Below are positions 8,654 through 16,012 of a stretch of DNA of 64,000 bases, one piece after another (the first letter of the stretch is position 1; each line of letters starts with the position of its first letter). Below the pieces are notes generated by a model. The model saw nothing but the letters and a program-made list of their open reading frames with translations. It was not told the origin of the DNA and searched no databases. The position numbers and the translations under genes were made by a program. Location: assembly GCF_002368195.1 (NCBI RefSeq), contig NZ_AP018178.1, forward strand, positions 481,738 to 545,737, written 5' to 3'. The DNA comes from Calothrix sp. NIES-2100. Lineage in GTDB: Bacteria; Cyanobacteriota; Cyanobacteriia; Cyanobacteriales; Nostocaceae.

Positions 8654-10483
8654 ATGTCGCCTAATCAACTTCCCAACCAACCAGAACAATCTGCAAAAAT
8701 GTATTTACCTCGTAGCAGCGAATCGGAAACTTTAAAAAAAATCCGCCACACTGCTTCCCATGTGATGGCTATGGCTGTACAAAAGCTGTTTCCTAAGGCG
8801 CAAGTCACAATTGGCCCCTGGATCGATAATGGCTTTTATTATGATTTTGACAATCCAGAACCGTTTAGCGATAAGGATTTAAAAGCCATCCAAAAAGAGA
8901 TGGTGAAAATTATTAATCGCAAATTACCAGTAGTTCGGGAAGAAGTCAGCCGCCAAGAAGCTGAACGTCGGATTCAGGAAATTAAAGAACCTTATAAGTT
9001 AGAAATTCTCGCAGATATTAAGCAAGAACCAATCACGATTTACCACCTGGGAAATGAATGGTGGGATTTGTGCGCGGGGCCGCATTTAGAAAATACCAGC
9101 GAAATTAACCCGAAAGCGATTGAATTAGAAAGCGTTGCGGGTGCTTATTGGCGGGGTGATGAAACCAAAGCCCAATTGCAGAGAATTTACGCTACCGCTT
9201 GGGAAACTCCCGAACAATTGGCGGAGTATAAGCGACGCAAAGAAGAAGCACAAAGAAGAGATCACCGCAAACTGGGTAAGGAACTGGGATTATTTATATT
9301 TTCTGACCTTGTGGGGCCGGGTTTACCTTTGTGGACTCCCAAAGGTACTTTGTTGCGGAGTATGTTAGAAGACTTTTTGAAACAGGAACAGCTAAAACGC
9401 GGTTATTTACCTGTAGTCACCCCCCATATCGCCAGGGTGGATTTATTTAAAACTTCTGGACATTGGCAGAAGTATAAAGAAGATATGTTCCCCTTAATGG
9501 CGGATGATGCAGAAGCTGCGGCTTTAGAACAAGGCTTTGTGATGAAGCCGATGAATTGTCCGTTTCATATCCAAATATATAAGAGTGAGTTGCGTTCCTA
9601 TCGGGAACTACCCATGCGGTTAGCGGAATTTGGGACTGTTTACCGCTACGAACAATCAGGGGAATTGGGCGGTTTAACCAGGGTACGCGGTTTTACTGTG
9701 GATGATTCCCATCTCTTCGTTACCCCTGAACAGTTAGACAGCGAATTCCTCAGTGTTGTGGATTTGATTTTGTCGGTGTTCAATAAACTACAACTGAAAA
9801 ACTTTAAAGCTAGACTGAGTTTCCGCGATCCAGCTAGTGATAAGTATATCGGTTCCGATGAAGCTTGGGAAAAAGCTCAAGGTGCAATTCGTCGAGCTGT
9901 GGAAAAGTTGGGAATGGAACATTTTGAAGGGATTGGCGAAGCGGCTTTTTATGGGCCGAAACTCGACTTTATCTTTAAGGATGCATTGGAGCGAGAATGG
10001 CAATTAGGAACTGTGCAAGTAGATTACAATTTGCCAGAACGCTTTGATTTAGAATACGTTGCTGAAGATGGTTCCCGCAAACGTCCGGTAATGATTCACC
10101 GTGCGCCTTTTGGTTCTTTGGAACGGCTGATTGGGATTTTAATTGAAGAGTATGCAGGTGATTTCCCCTTGTGGTTAGCGCCAGTACAAATCAGATTGCT
10201 ACCAGTTGGGGAAGCCCAAATTGATTTTACTAAAGATGTGGTAGCGAAGATGCAAGCTTTAGGCATTCGTGCCGAAGTTGATTTAAGTGGCGATCGCCTG
10301 GGTAAATTGATTCGCAATGCCGAAAAAGATAAAATACCCGTAATGGCTGTAGTCGGAGCCAAGGAAGTGGAAACCAACACCTTGAGTATTCGTACCCGCG
10401 CCTCTGGGGAATTAGGCGCTGTTGCAGTGGATGAGGTATTAGATAAATTGAAAACTGCGATCGCTTCTTTCGAGAACTTCTAG
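8654..10483 (+). CDS. thrS: Threonyl-tRNA synthetase (no TGS domain)
   Basis: The enzyme charges tRNA-Thr in the cytoplasm. The 609-residue protein has the N2 editing domain with HTASH (near residue 32) and LCAGPH (near 140). The class II catalytic core shows motif 2 region FGTVYRYEQSGELGGLTRVR and the zinc-ligand segment MNCPFH. A C-terminal anticodon-binding domain follows (about 505-600). The N-terminal TGS (N1) domain of E. coli ThrRS is absent, as I recall for cyanobacterial ThrRS. ATG 8654 is taken as start; ATG 8699 (MYLPRSSESET) is an alternative. Nostocales can carry two thrS paralogues, one reported as zinc-regulated; which this is cannot be told from the coding sequence. Confidence 0.95.
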   Translation: MSPNQLPNQPEQSAKMYLPRSSESETLKKIRHTASHVMAMAVQKLFPKAQVTIGPWIDNGFYYDFDNPEPFSDKDLKAIQKEMVKIINRKLPVVREEVSRQEAERRIQEIKEPYKLEILADIKQEPITIYHLGNEWWDLCAGPHLENTSEINPKAIELESVAGAYWRGDETKAQLQRIYATAWETPEQLAEYKRRKEEAQRRDHRKLGKELGLFIFSDLVGPGLPLWTPKGTLLRSMLEDFLKQEQLKRGYLPVVTPHIARVDLFKTSGHWQKYKEDMFPLMADDAEAAALEQGFVMKPMNCPFHIQIYKSELRSYRELPMRLAEFGTVYRYEQSGELGGLTRVRGFTVDDSHLFVTPEQLDSEFLSVVDLILSVFNKLQLKNFKARLSFRDPASDKYIGSDEAWEKAQGAIRRAVEKLGMEHFEGIGEAAFYGPKLDFIFKDALEREWQLGTVQVDYNLPERFDLEYVAEDGSRKRPVMIHRAPFGSLERLIGILIEEYAGDFPLWLAPVQIRLLPVGEAQIDFTKDVVAKMQALGIRAEVDLSGDRLGKLIRNAEKDKIPVMAVVGAKEVETNTLSIRTRASGELGAVAVDEVLDKLKTAIASFENF

Positions 10484-10526
10484 CATCATCTAGTCTGGGT
10501 AATCTGCAACATATCAATCATCCGTA

Positions 10527-10753
10527 GGGGCACAACAATGTTCATTGGTGTCAACTTAAGTTAAAAGGCTTATCCCACAAGCATTTTACCCCACCCCTTT
10601 ATCCCCTCCCCGTAAACGGGGAGGGGAAGTTTTGCGTTAGCAAAGCTGGGGTGGGGTGACGCGGATCGTGATGGTAGGTGAGATAATTCGGTCATCACGT
10701 CTTGGCAAGGGTTTCACGTTAAGTTGACACGTATGAACAATGTTGTGCCCTTC
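10527..10753. mobile_element. MITE-like palindromic element (GTGTCAACTTAAG ends)
   Basis: Inner terminal inverted repeats GTGTCAACTTAAG (10548-10560) and TTAAGTTGACAC (10719-10730) flank 158 bp. The 158 bp contain a second palindrome (CCCCTCCCCGTAAACGGGGAGGGG). The inverted symmetry continues outward into GGGGCACAACAATGTTCA on the left and TGAACAATGTTGTGCCC on the right. No ORF lies inside, and a second copy is at 48214-48530, so this is a non-autonomous dispersed element. Confidence 0.75.
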
Positions 10754-10849
10754 TTCAATATTGGGTTTTACCCCTCAATGCTGATATAAATAATTCTCTC
10801 GCTTACCCGATATACCGCCCGCAGGCTGGAAGCCTGGGGCTAACGCTAC

Positions 10850-10898
10850 GAAGCCTGCCTTCGCAGGCTAAAAATTGAGCCTGCGAAGGCAGGCTTTG
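10850..10898. repeat. Perfect 19-bp hairpin
   Basis: The arm AAGCCTGCCTTCGCAGGCT (10851-10869) pairs perfectly with its complement at 10878-10896 across an 8-nt A-rich loop. It is not close to a gene end, so a dispersed palindrome is likelier than a terminator. Confidence 0.7.
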
Positions 10899-11023
10899 TT
10901 TGATTAGCCGCACCATTCTATGGTGACGGCGGGATTTCGGGATAAGCGAGGAGTCTTACCCCTAATTCGCCAGCAGTATCCGTAGGGGCGCGGAAACCCC
11001 ACCCTGACGCTGCTATTCGCAAC

Positions 11024-11051
11024 AAAAAACCCCGGCGAAACTAACCGGGGT
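11024..11051 (-). terminator. Rho-independent terminator of the psb34-like gene
   Basis: Read on the minus strand, CCCCGG, a 9-nt loop, CCGGGG and a run of six T lie about 56 nt after the stop of the small gene at 11107-11277. Stem, loop and T-run fit an intrinsic terminator. Confidence 0.8.
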
Positions 11052-11106
11052 GATGCAGAGAAGAACGAATGACGATGAGAGATTTTGATACAGAAATTTA
11101 AAAATT

Positions 11107-11277
11107 TTAGCTGACGGTCAAAGCAACCAAAGTTAAGGTTGTCACAATCAAACTGGCAAAAATACCTTGAACAAGATATTTGCGTTGTTCCCAAATCGCA
11201 GGGTATTCAGCGTAATACATCTGGGGTTCAGTTGCGTAGTTATTGAGAACGCCGTCTTCGTTAATGGTGGTATACAT
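11107..11277 (-). CDS. psb34: Probable photosystem II assembly protein Psb34
   Basis: This 56-codon gene begins MYTTINEDGVLNNYATEPQM and ends with a hydrophobic helix (about residues 37-55, VQGIFASLIVTTLTLVALTV). The pattern of an N-terminal soluble stretch with GVLNNYATEP, a basic EQRKY patch and one C-terminal membrane helix is what I recall for Psb34 (ssl1498-type). Psb34 is a small thylakoid protein bound to CP47 during photosystem II assembly. An A-rich leader precedes the ATG and a strong intrinsic terminator follows, supporting a real monocistronic gene. The family call rests on memory without alignment; an unnamed HLIP-like protein is the alternative. Confidence 0.65.
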   Translation of the reverse strand: MYTTINEDGVLNNYATEPQMYYAEYPAIWEQRKYLVQGIFASLIVTTLTLVALTVS

Positions 11278-11439
11278 AACTGTTTTTCTTTGTTGTTTTT
11301 ATTGTGTTTGTTACTTTATGTAAACAAATTTAACAAGATTATTAAAAAAAGTCAATAGGACTTGACAAATAATTGTAGATGGAGTTTGTAAGGCGGGCTT
11401 ATGTGGTGGGACTATGATTAAAACAGTACTTATGCCAAG

Positions 11440-11780
11440 AGTTGAACTTCGTTAATCAGATTTTGAACTGGGTTAATCAGGCTTTGAACTGGGTTAATCA
11501 GGCTTTGAACTCCGATAATCAGGCTTTGAACTCGGTTAATCAGGCTTTGAACTCCGATAATCAGGCTTTGAACTCGGTTAATCAGGCTTTGAACTCCGAT
11601 AATCAGGCTTTGAACTCGGTTAATCAGGCTTTGAACTCCGATAATCAGGCTTTGAACTCCGTGAATCAGGCTTTGAACTCTCGTTAATGAAGCTTTTAGC
11701 TCCGATAATCAGGCTTTTAGCTCCATTAACGAGGCTTTGAACTCGGTTAATCAGGCTTTGAACTCCATTAATCAGGAGTT
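11440..11780. repeat. 21-bp tandem repeat (unit GTTAATCAGGCTTTGAACTCG)
   Basis: About fifteen consecutive copies of a 21-bp unit, alternating mainly between GGTTAATCAGGCTTTGAACTC and CCGATAATCAGGCTTTGAACT types, run from 11440 and become degenerate after about 11690. Because 21 is divisible by three, one frame reads as a VNQALNS heptapeptide repeat. I treat this as a DNA repeat, since there is no domain and no clear ribosome site. A related repeat in the opposite orientation is at 48586-48770. Confidence 0.85.
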
Positions 11781-12000
11781 GGGGACTTACAAAAATCAAT
11801 TACCCATACGTAGTGCGAGCATCTTGCTCGCTTTTGGACTTACAAAAATCAATTACCCATACGTAGTGCGAGCATCTTGCTCGATGAATGAACATCAGCA
11901 AGCATCTTGCTCGATGAATGAACTTAAAAAAATCAATTACCCATATTCCGTACTGTGAGCATCTTGCTCGATAAATGAACATCAGCTCGCGAGACGTTCG
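11781..12000. repeat. Direct repeats with GAGCATCTTGCTCG palindrome
   Basis: Two ~47-bp units (from about 11783 and 11837) share ACTTACAAAAATCAATTACC and end in the palindrome CGAGCATCTTGCTCG. Two or three shorter units with GCATCTTGCTCGATGAATGA follow, up to about 11985. No gene is present. Confidence 0.75.
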
Positions 12001-12003
12001 CAC

Positions 12004-12110
12004 TATAGCGGTTTTCGGTTGAGTCCAATACACTCTTGCGGGCACGGCAGTGCCGTGCCCCTACCCGCAACGATATAATTTTGTATTGCATCCAACTGAG
12101 AACCGCTATA
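12004..12110. mobile_element. MITE with ~28-bp terminal inverted repeats, TA-flanked
   Basis: The left end TATAGCGGTTTTCGGTTGAG (TIR 12004-12031) and right end CAACTGAGAACCGCTATA (TIR 12083-12110) are inverted copies with about five mismatches over 28 bp. They enclose GCACGGCA/TGCCGTGCCCC. The 107-bp element has no ORF. The TA at each end suggests an IS630/Tc1-mariner derivative (inference). Confidence 0.75.
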
Positions 12111-12147
12111 TTTATTTTTTTGTAGTGATGGCTCCCTTGGGCGCTGA

Positions 12148-12256
12148 CTAGACATTAGGGAGCAAGATTGACTAGACATTAGGGAGCAAGATGCTCCGAC
12201 TACAGATTTAATGAGACATTAGGGAGCAAGATGCTCCCACTACAAATTTAATGAGA
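12148..12256. repeat. Three direct repeats GACATTAGGGAGCAAGAT
   Basis: The unit GACATTAGGGAGCAAGAT occurs at about 12151, 12175 and 12215. The last two continue into GCTCC(C/G)ACTACA(A/G)ATTTAATGAGA. They are direct repeats ending about 80 bp before the lipoprotein gene. Confidence 0.75.
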
Positions 12257-12334
12257 AATTTACTCCCCTTCTCCCACAATGGGGAGAAGGGGTTGGGGGA
12301 TGAGGGCAAATTTTACATTTGTGCAAGAGGTATA

Positions 12335-12835
12335 ATGAAAAAACCAAGATTTTCGCCCTTAACTGCGGTAATGCTGACGGCGCTAAGTCTCAGCAGTTGC
12401 AGTACCGCCACTACTAGCCAGTATGAAGCCACAGCGCTGACGACTTATACCTGGCGCGTGAAGTATATCAATGAACCATCACCGCAATTTGCAACCTTCG
12501 CCACCACTTCCTTACTCAATCGCAATGGTTTAAAACCAGAAGGTGCAGTTACTGGCCCTGATGATCGGGGTTTATGGTGGCCAGCGCTACCAAAGCGCCC
12601 GACAGTTGCAGAAGTGGAACAGCGCAAAAAGCCTCAACAGGAGTTCAGTCAGCCGGAATTATTAAAAACTGTAGAGTATAAAATTACTTATGGGGTAGGT
12701 TCGCAACAGAAGACATTACCCACTAACTACGATGTTTACCGCGAGGTAGTAAAGGCTTATCCTTCGCGGATTCCTTTGCAATTTACTTTGGGAGTCAACG
12801 ATAACACAGTCGAGAAAGCAGAGCAGGCTGATTAA
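12335..12835 (+). CDS. Small hypothetical lipoprotein
   Basis: The product is an exported lipoprotein of 166 residues without a recognised domain. The start MKKPRFSPLTAVMLTALSLS is a signal peptide and is followed by the lipobox LSSC, so the mature protein should be lipid-anchored at the cysteine near residue 21. The rest is polar with a mixed alpha/beta look (WRVKYINEPSPQFATFATTS; VEYKITYGVGSQQKTLPTNY). ATG 12335 is preceded by AAGAGG at a good distance; the longer ORF from 12251 would read through repeat DNA. No operon partner is visible and the function is unknown. Confidence 0.75.
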   Translation: MKKPRFSPLTAVMLTALSLSSCSTATTSQYEATALTTYTWRVKYINEPSPQFATFATTSLLNRNGLKPEGAVTGPDDRGLWWPALPKRPTVAEVEQRKKPQQEFSQPELLKTVEYKITYGVGSQQKTLPTNYDVYREVVKAYPSRIPLQFTLGVNDNTVEKAEQAD

Positions 12836-13069
12836 GGGGGAAAGGGGAAGGGGGTTTTGAGTTGGTGAAATGGGATAATTTAATTTTTGGAATTATAAAA
12901 AAATATAAATCTTTCTCAAGATAGAAATTATCTCTACCGAATGATAGATAATCATTCATAGCTTGAGAGTAATTCGTAATTAAGAAAGTAATATTTTATC
13001 TGATTTTCTGGGTGAGAATCGTTTGCTGACAAAAATGATCGGAAAAGAGCTAAAGGAGTTGGGGTAAGC

Positions 13070-15319
13070 ATGACGGTTCAGTCGGTGGATTTAACAAACT
13101 GCGATCGCGAACCGATTCACATTCCGGGTTTGATTCAGCCGCATGGGGTGCTGCTGGCGATCAATTTCTCTACATTAGAAATCATTCAGGTGAGCGACAA
13201 TACAGTTAAATCACTTGGTCACCAACCCGAAGATTTGTTAGGTAAGCCGTTGTCAGACTTGTTTGACTCGAAACAGGTTGACACAATCCAGGCCTGTTTA
13301 AATGGAGATTTTGAAAGCCTGAATCCCCTGGATCTGTCAATTAAGCGTCAAAGCAAAACTCTGCGATTTGATGGCATTGTCCATCGATGCGATGAGGTGG
13401 CGCTGTTGGAGTTGGAACCAAAAAAGACCAAGGGGAAAGCAGACTTTTTTGATTTTTATCAGCAGGTGAAAGGGGTAATCACCAAAATTCAAAAAGCTGC
13501 CACTATGCAGCAGATGTGTCAAGTGGTAGTCCAGGAAGTGCGGAAATTTACTGGCTTTGAGCGGGTGATGATCTACCGTTTTGATGAGGATGAAACTGGT
13601 ATTGTCATTGCTGAGGATACAAATCAGGAAATTCCCTATCTAGATTTACGTTATCCAGCTAGCGATATTCCCAAACAAGCGCGACAACTCTACACTAGCA
13701 ACTGGCTGCGCATCATTCCTAATGCCAATTATGAGCCGGTAGAGTTAATACCGAAAGAAAATCCACTGACTAACCAACCGCTAGACCTGAGTTTGTCAGT
13801 ATTACGCAGTGTTTCACCAATTCATTTGGAATATCTGCAAAACATGGGGGTAGTTGCTTCCATGTCTATATCTCTAGTGCAAGAGCAAAAACTTTGGGGC
13901 TTAATTGCCTGTCATCATTCCACAGCTAAGTATATTCCTTACAGCGTGCGGGCAGCTTGCGAGTTTATTGGCCAGGTGATGTCACTGGAACTAGCAAATA
14001 AAGAAGCCAGCGTTGACCAGGATTACAAGATGCAATTGAAATCCTTGCAAACTCGATTTGTGGAAACCCTATCGCAAGCTGAGTATTTCCTCGATGGAAT
14101 TGCCCAAATGGGTTCGCAAATGCTGGATCTGGTGAATGCAACAGGCGCAGTAATTTGCAATAGCGATCGCTGTATTAGCATTGGTGAAACTCCCAAAGAA
14201 ACAGAGATTAATCCACTATTAGACTGGATTAAACCCCAACTGCAAGATAATCTATTTCACACGCGATCGCTTCCGCACCTTTATCCACAGGCTGAGTCCT
14301 TGAAAGCCGTTGCTAGTGGTGTCTTAGCACTAGAAATTTCCAGAATTCACCAGAATTACATAGTCTGGTTCCGAAAAGAAGTGCTTCAAACTGTCAATTG
14401 GGGTGGTAATCCCAATAAACCTGTAGAAGTTAAGGATGATGGCAGTTTGCGTTTGTCCCCACGAAAATCTTTTGCTTTATGGCAACAAACAGTCAGCGGT
14501 TGTTCTCTACCTTGGAAAGACTGTGAAATTGCCGCCGTTGCTGAATTGCGCAGCCTGATTGTCGGCGTTGTGCTGCGCCAAGCAGATGAACTAGCATCGA
14601 TGAACATGGAACTTCAGCGGAGTAACGAAGAATTAGATTCCTTTGCCTACGTTGCTTCCCACGATCTCAAAGAACCGCTGCGCGGAATTCATAACTACGC
14701 CAACTTCCTCATGGAAGATTATGGCGATATATTAAACGAAGATGGCGTTGCCAAACTACAAACGCTGGTAAAGCTAACCCAGCGCATGGAAAATTTAATC
14801 AATTCCTTGCTGCACTTCTCACGCTTAGGACGCGCCGAACTCATGCACCAACAGGTGAATTTATATGAGTTAGTGCAACAAGCGATCGCTACTTTAACCA
14901 TGTCTCGACCCCAAGACCAAATCGATTTTCGCATTTCCCAAGCTTTACCGATAGTCGAGTGCGATCGCGCCCAGGTGAACGAGGTGTTTACCAACCTGAT
15001 CAGCAATGCGATGAAGTATAATGACAAACAAGACAAATGGGTAGAAATAGGCTTTGTGCCAAAAACTAGGAAACAAGCAACTGACCCCTACACCTTATAC
15101 GTGCGCGACAACGGTATTGGTATTCCCCAGGAACATCAAGAAAAGATTTTTCAGATTTTTCGGCGGTTACATGGAAGAGAAGAATACGGCGGCGGTAATG
15201 GCGCAGGATTAACAATTGCCCGCAAAATTGTGGAACGACACGGCGGTAAAATTTGGCTAGAGTCCACACTTAATGAAGGCAGCACCTTTTATTTCACCTT
15301 AGCAGCCGAGGAAATTTGA
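13070..15319 (+). CDS. Bacteriophytochrome-type sensor histidine kinase
   Basis: This is a red/far-red light-sensing kinase of 749 residues. It has PAS (about 20-120), GAF (about 140-310) with the phytochrome motif YPASDIPKQAR, PHY (about 325-510), HisKA with FAYVASHDLKEPLRG, and HATPase_c with DNGIGIP and GGGNGAGLTIARKIVE. The N-terminus DLTNCDREPIHIPGLIQPHG carries the cysteine that binds biliverdin in BphP-type phytochromes. The GAF position that holds Cys in Cph1-type proteins reads LRSVSPIHLEYL, without Cys, so this is CphB/AphB-like. A receiver gene follows after a ~210-bp STRR gap and a hybrid kinase after that, making a probable light-signalling module. ATG 13070 is preceded by AAAGGAG. 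Confidence 0.94.
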   Translation: MTVQSVDLTNCDREPIHIPGLIQPHGVLLAINFSTLEIIQVSDNTVKSLGHQPEDLLGKPLSDLFDSKQVDTIQACLNGDFESLNPLDLSIKRQSKTLRFDGIVHRCDEVALLELEPKKTKGKADFFDFYQQVKGVITKIQKAATMQQMCQVVVQEVRKFTGFERVMIYRFDEDETGIVIAEDTNQEIPYLDLRYPASDIPKQARQLYTSNWLRIIPNANYEPVELIPKENPLTNQPLDLSLSVLRSVSPIHLEYLQNMGVVASMSISLVQEQKLWGLIACHHSTAKYIPYSVRAACEFIGQVMSLELANKEASVDQDYKMQLKSLQTRFVETLSQAEYFLDGIAQMGSQMLDLVNATGAVICNSDRCISIGETPKETEINPLLDWIKPQLQDNLFHTRSLPHLYPQAESLKAVASGVLALEISRIHQNYIVWFRKEVLQTVNWGGNPNKPVEVKDDGSLRLSPRKSFALWQQTVSGCSLPWKDCEIAAVAELRSLIVGVVLRQADELASMNMELQRSNEELDSFAYVASHDLKEPLRGIHNYANFLMEDYGDILNEDGVAKLQTLVKLTQRMENLINSLLHFSRLGRAELMHQQVNLYELVQQAIATLTMSRPQDQIDFRISQALPIVECDRAQVNEVFTNLISNAMKYNDKQDKWVEIGFVPKTRKQATDPYTLYVRDNGIGIPQEHQEKIFQIFRRLHGREEYGGGNGAGLTIARKIVERHGGKIWLESTLNEGSTFYFTLAAEEI

Positions 15320-15399
15320 CCGAACAAAGGCAGGGAGTACACTTCGGCTGCCCTTAGTGGCCAGATGGCAGATGACACAAAGAAAAAGATTTTTTAGCA

Positions 15400-15530
15400 T
15401 TTTGTTGAAGTAGGAGTCATTGGTCATTTGTCATTAGTCAAGAAGACAATAGGCATTAGTCATTAGTTATTCCCCTGCCCCCTGCCCCCTTCCCCCTTGC
15501 CCCCCTGCCCCCCTGCCCCCTTGCCCACTC
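15400..15530. repeat. STRR tracts between phytochrome and receiver genes
   Basis: GTCATTN heptamers (about 15417-15470) are followed by a CCCCCTGCC/CCCTTGC pyrimidine tract (about 15472-15527). They run almost up to the ATG of the receiver gene and probably shape its 5' leader. Confidence 0.65.
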
Positions 15531-15532
15531 CT

Positions 15533-16012
15533 ATGACCACCGTTTCCCCCCCTCATATCAAACAAACTCCACCCCTGCTGATTGTCGAAGACAGCAATGA
15601 AGACTTTGAAACTATCCAACGGTTTCTGTCGCGTTCATCAATGCTTGTACCGATTCATCGCTGTATCAATGGCGATCAGGCATTGGCATTTCTCTATCGC
15701 ACTGGCAGGTATACCAAGCCGGAAATTGCCCCCCGTCCAGGGATGATTGTCCTTGACCTCAACCTCCCAGGAACCGATGGACGGGAAGTCTTGCATCGGA
15801 TCAAACAGGATGATAGTTTAAAAACTATTCCTGTCGTTGTTTTCACTACATCCAATAATCCTAAAGATATTCAGGATTGCTACAAATATGGCGTAAACAG
15901 CTACATCGTCAAGCCGATTAACTTTGCGCAATTGAAGCGAGACATCCAAACCCTTGTTGATTATTGGTTTGAAATCACGACTTTGCCTGATTACCCCGAA
16001 AATATGTCATGA
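15533..16012 (+). CDS. Rcp-type single-domain response regulator
   Basis: This stand-alone receiver (159 residues) probably takes phosphate from the upstream phytochrome kinase. The acidic pair is in LLIVEDSNEDFETIQ, the phospho-acceptor Asp is in MIVLDLNLPGTDGREV, and the conserved Thr and Lys are in VVVFTTSNNPKD and YIVKPINF. The insert after helix 2 (LYRTGRYTKPEIAPRPG) is typical of Rcp partners of cyanobacterial phytochromes. ATG 15533 is chosen because upstream codons are STRR sequence. The stop overlaps the next start (ATGA), indicating translational coupling to the hybrid kinase. Confidence 0.92.
   Translation: MTTVSPPHIKQTPPLLIVEDSNEDFETIQRFLSRSSMLVPIHRCINGDQALAFLYRTGRYTKPEIAPRPGMIVLDLNLPGTDGREVLHRIKQDDSLKTIPVVVFTTSNNPKDIQDCYKYGVNSYIVKPINFAQLKRDIQTLVDYWFEITTLPDYPENMS

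Noticed and set aside
8553..8735. 60-codon ORF overlapping the thrS start
   Set aside because: Out of frame with thrS and without conserved features.
11442..11687. Heptad-repeat protein from the 21-bp repeat
   Set aside because: A by-product of a repeat unit divisible by three; no ribosome site or flanking unique domain. Kept only as a finding.
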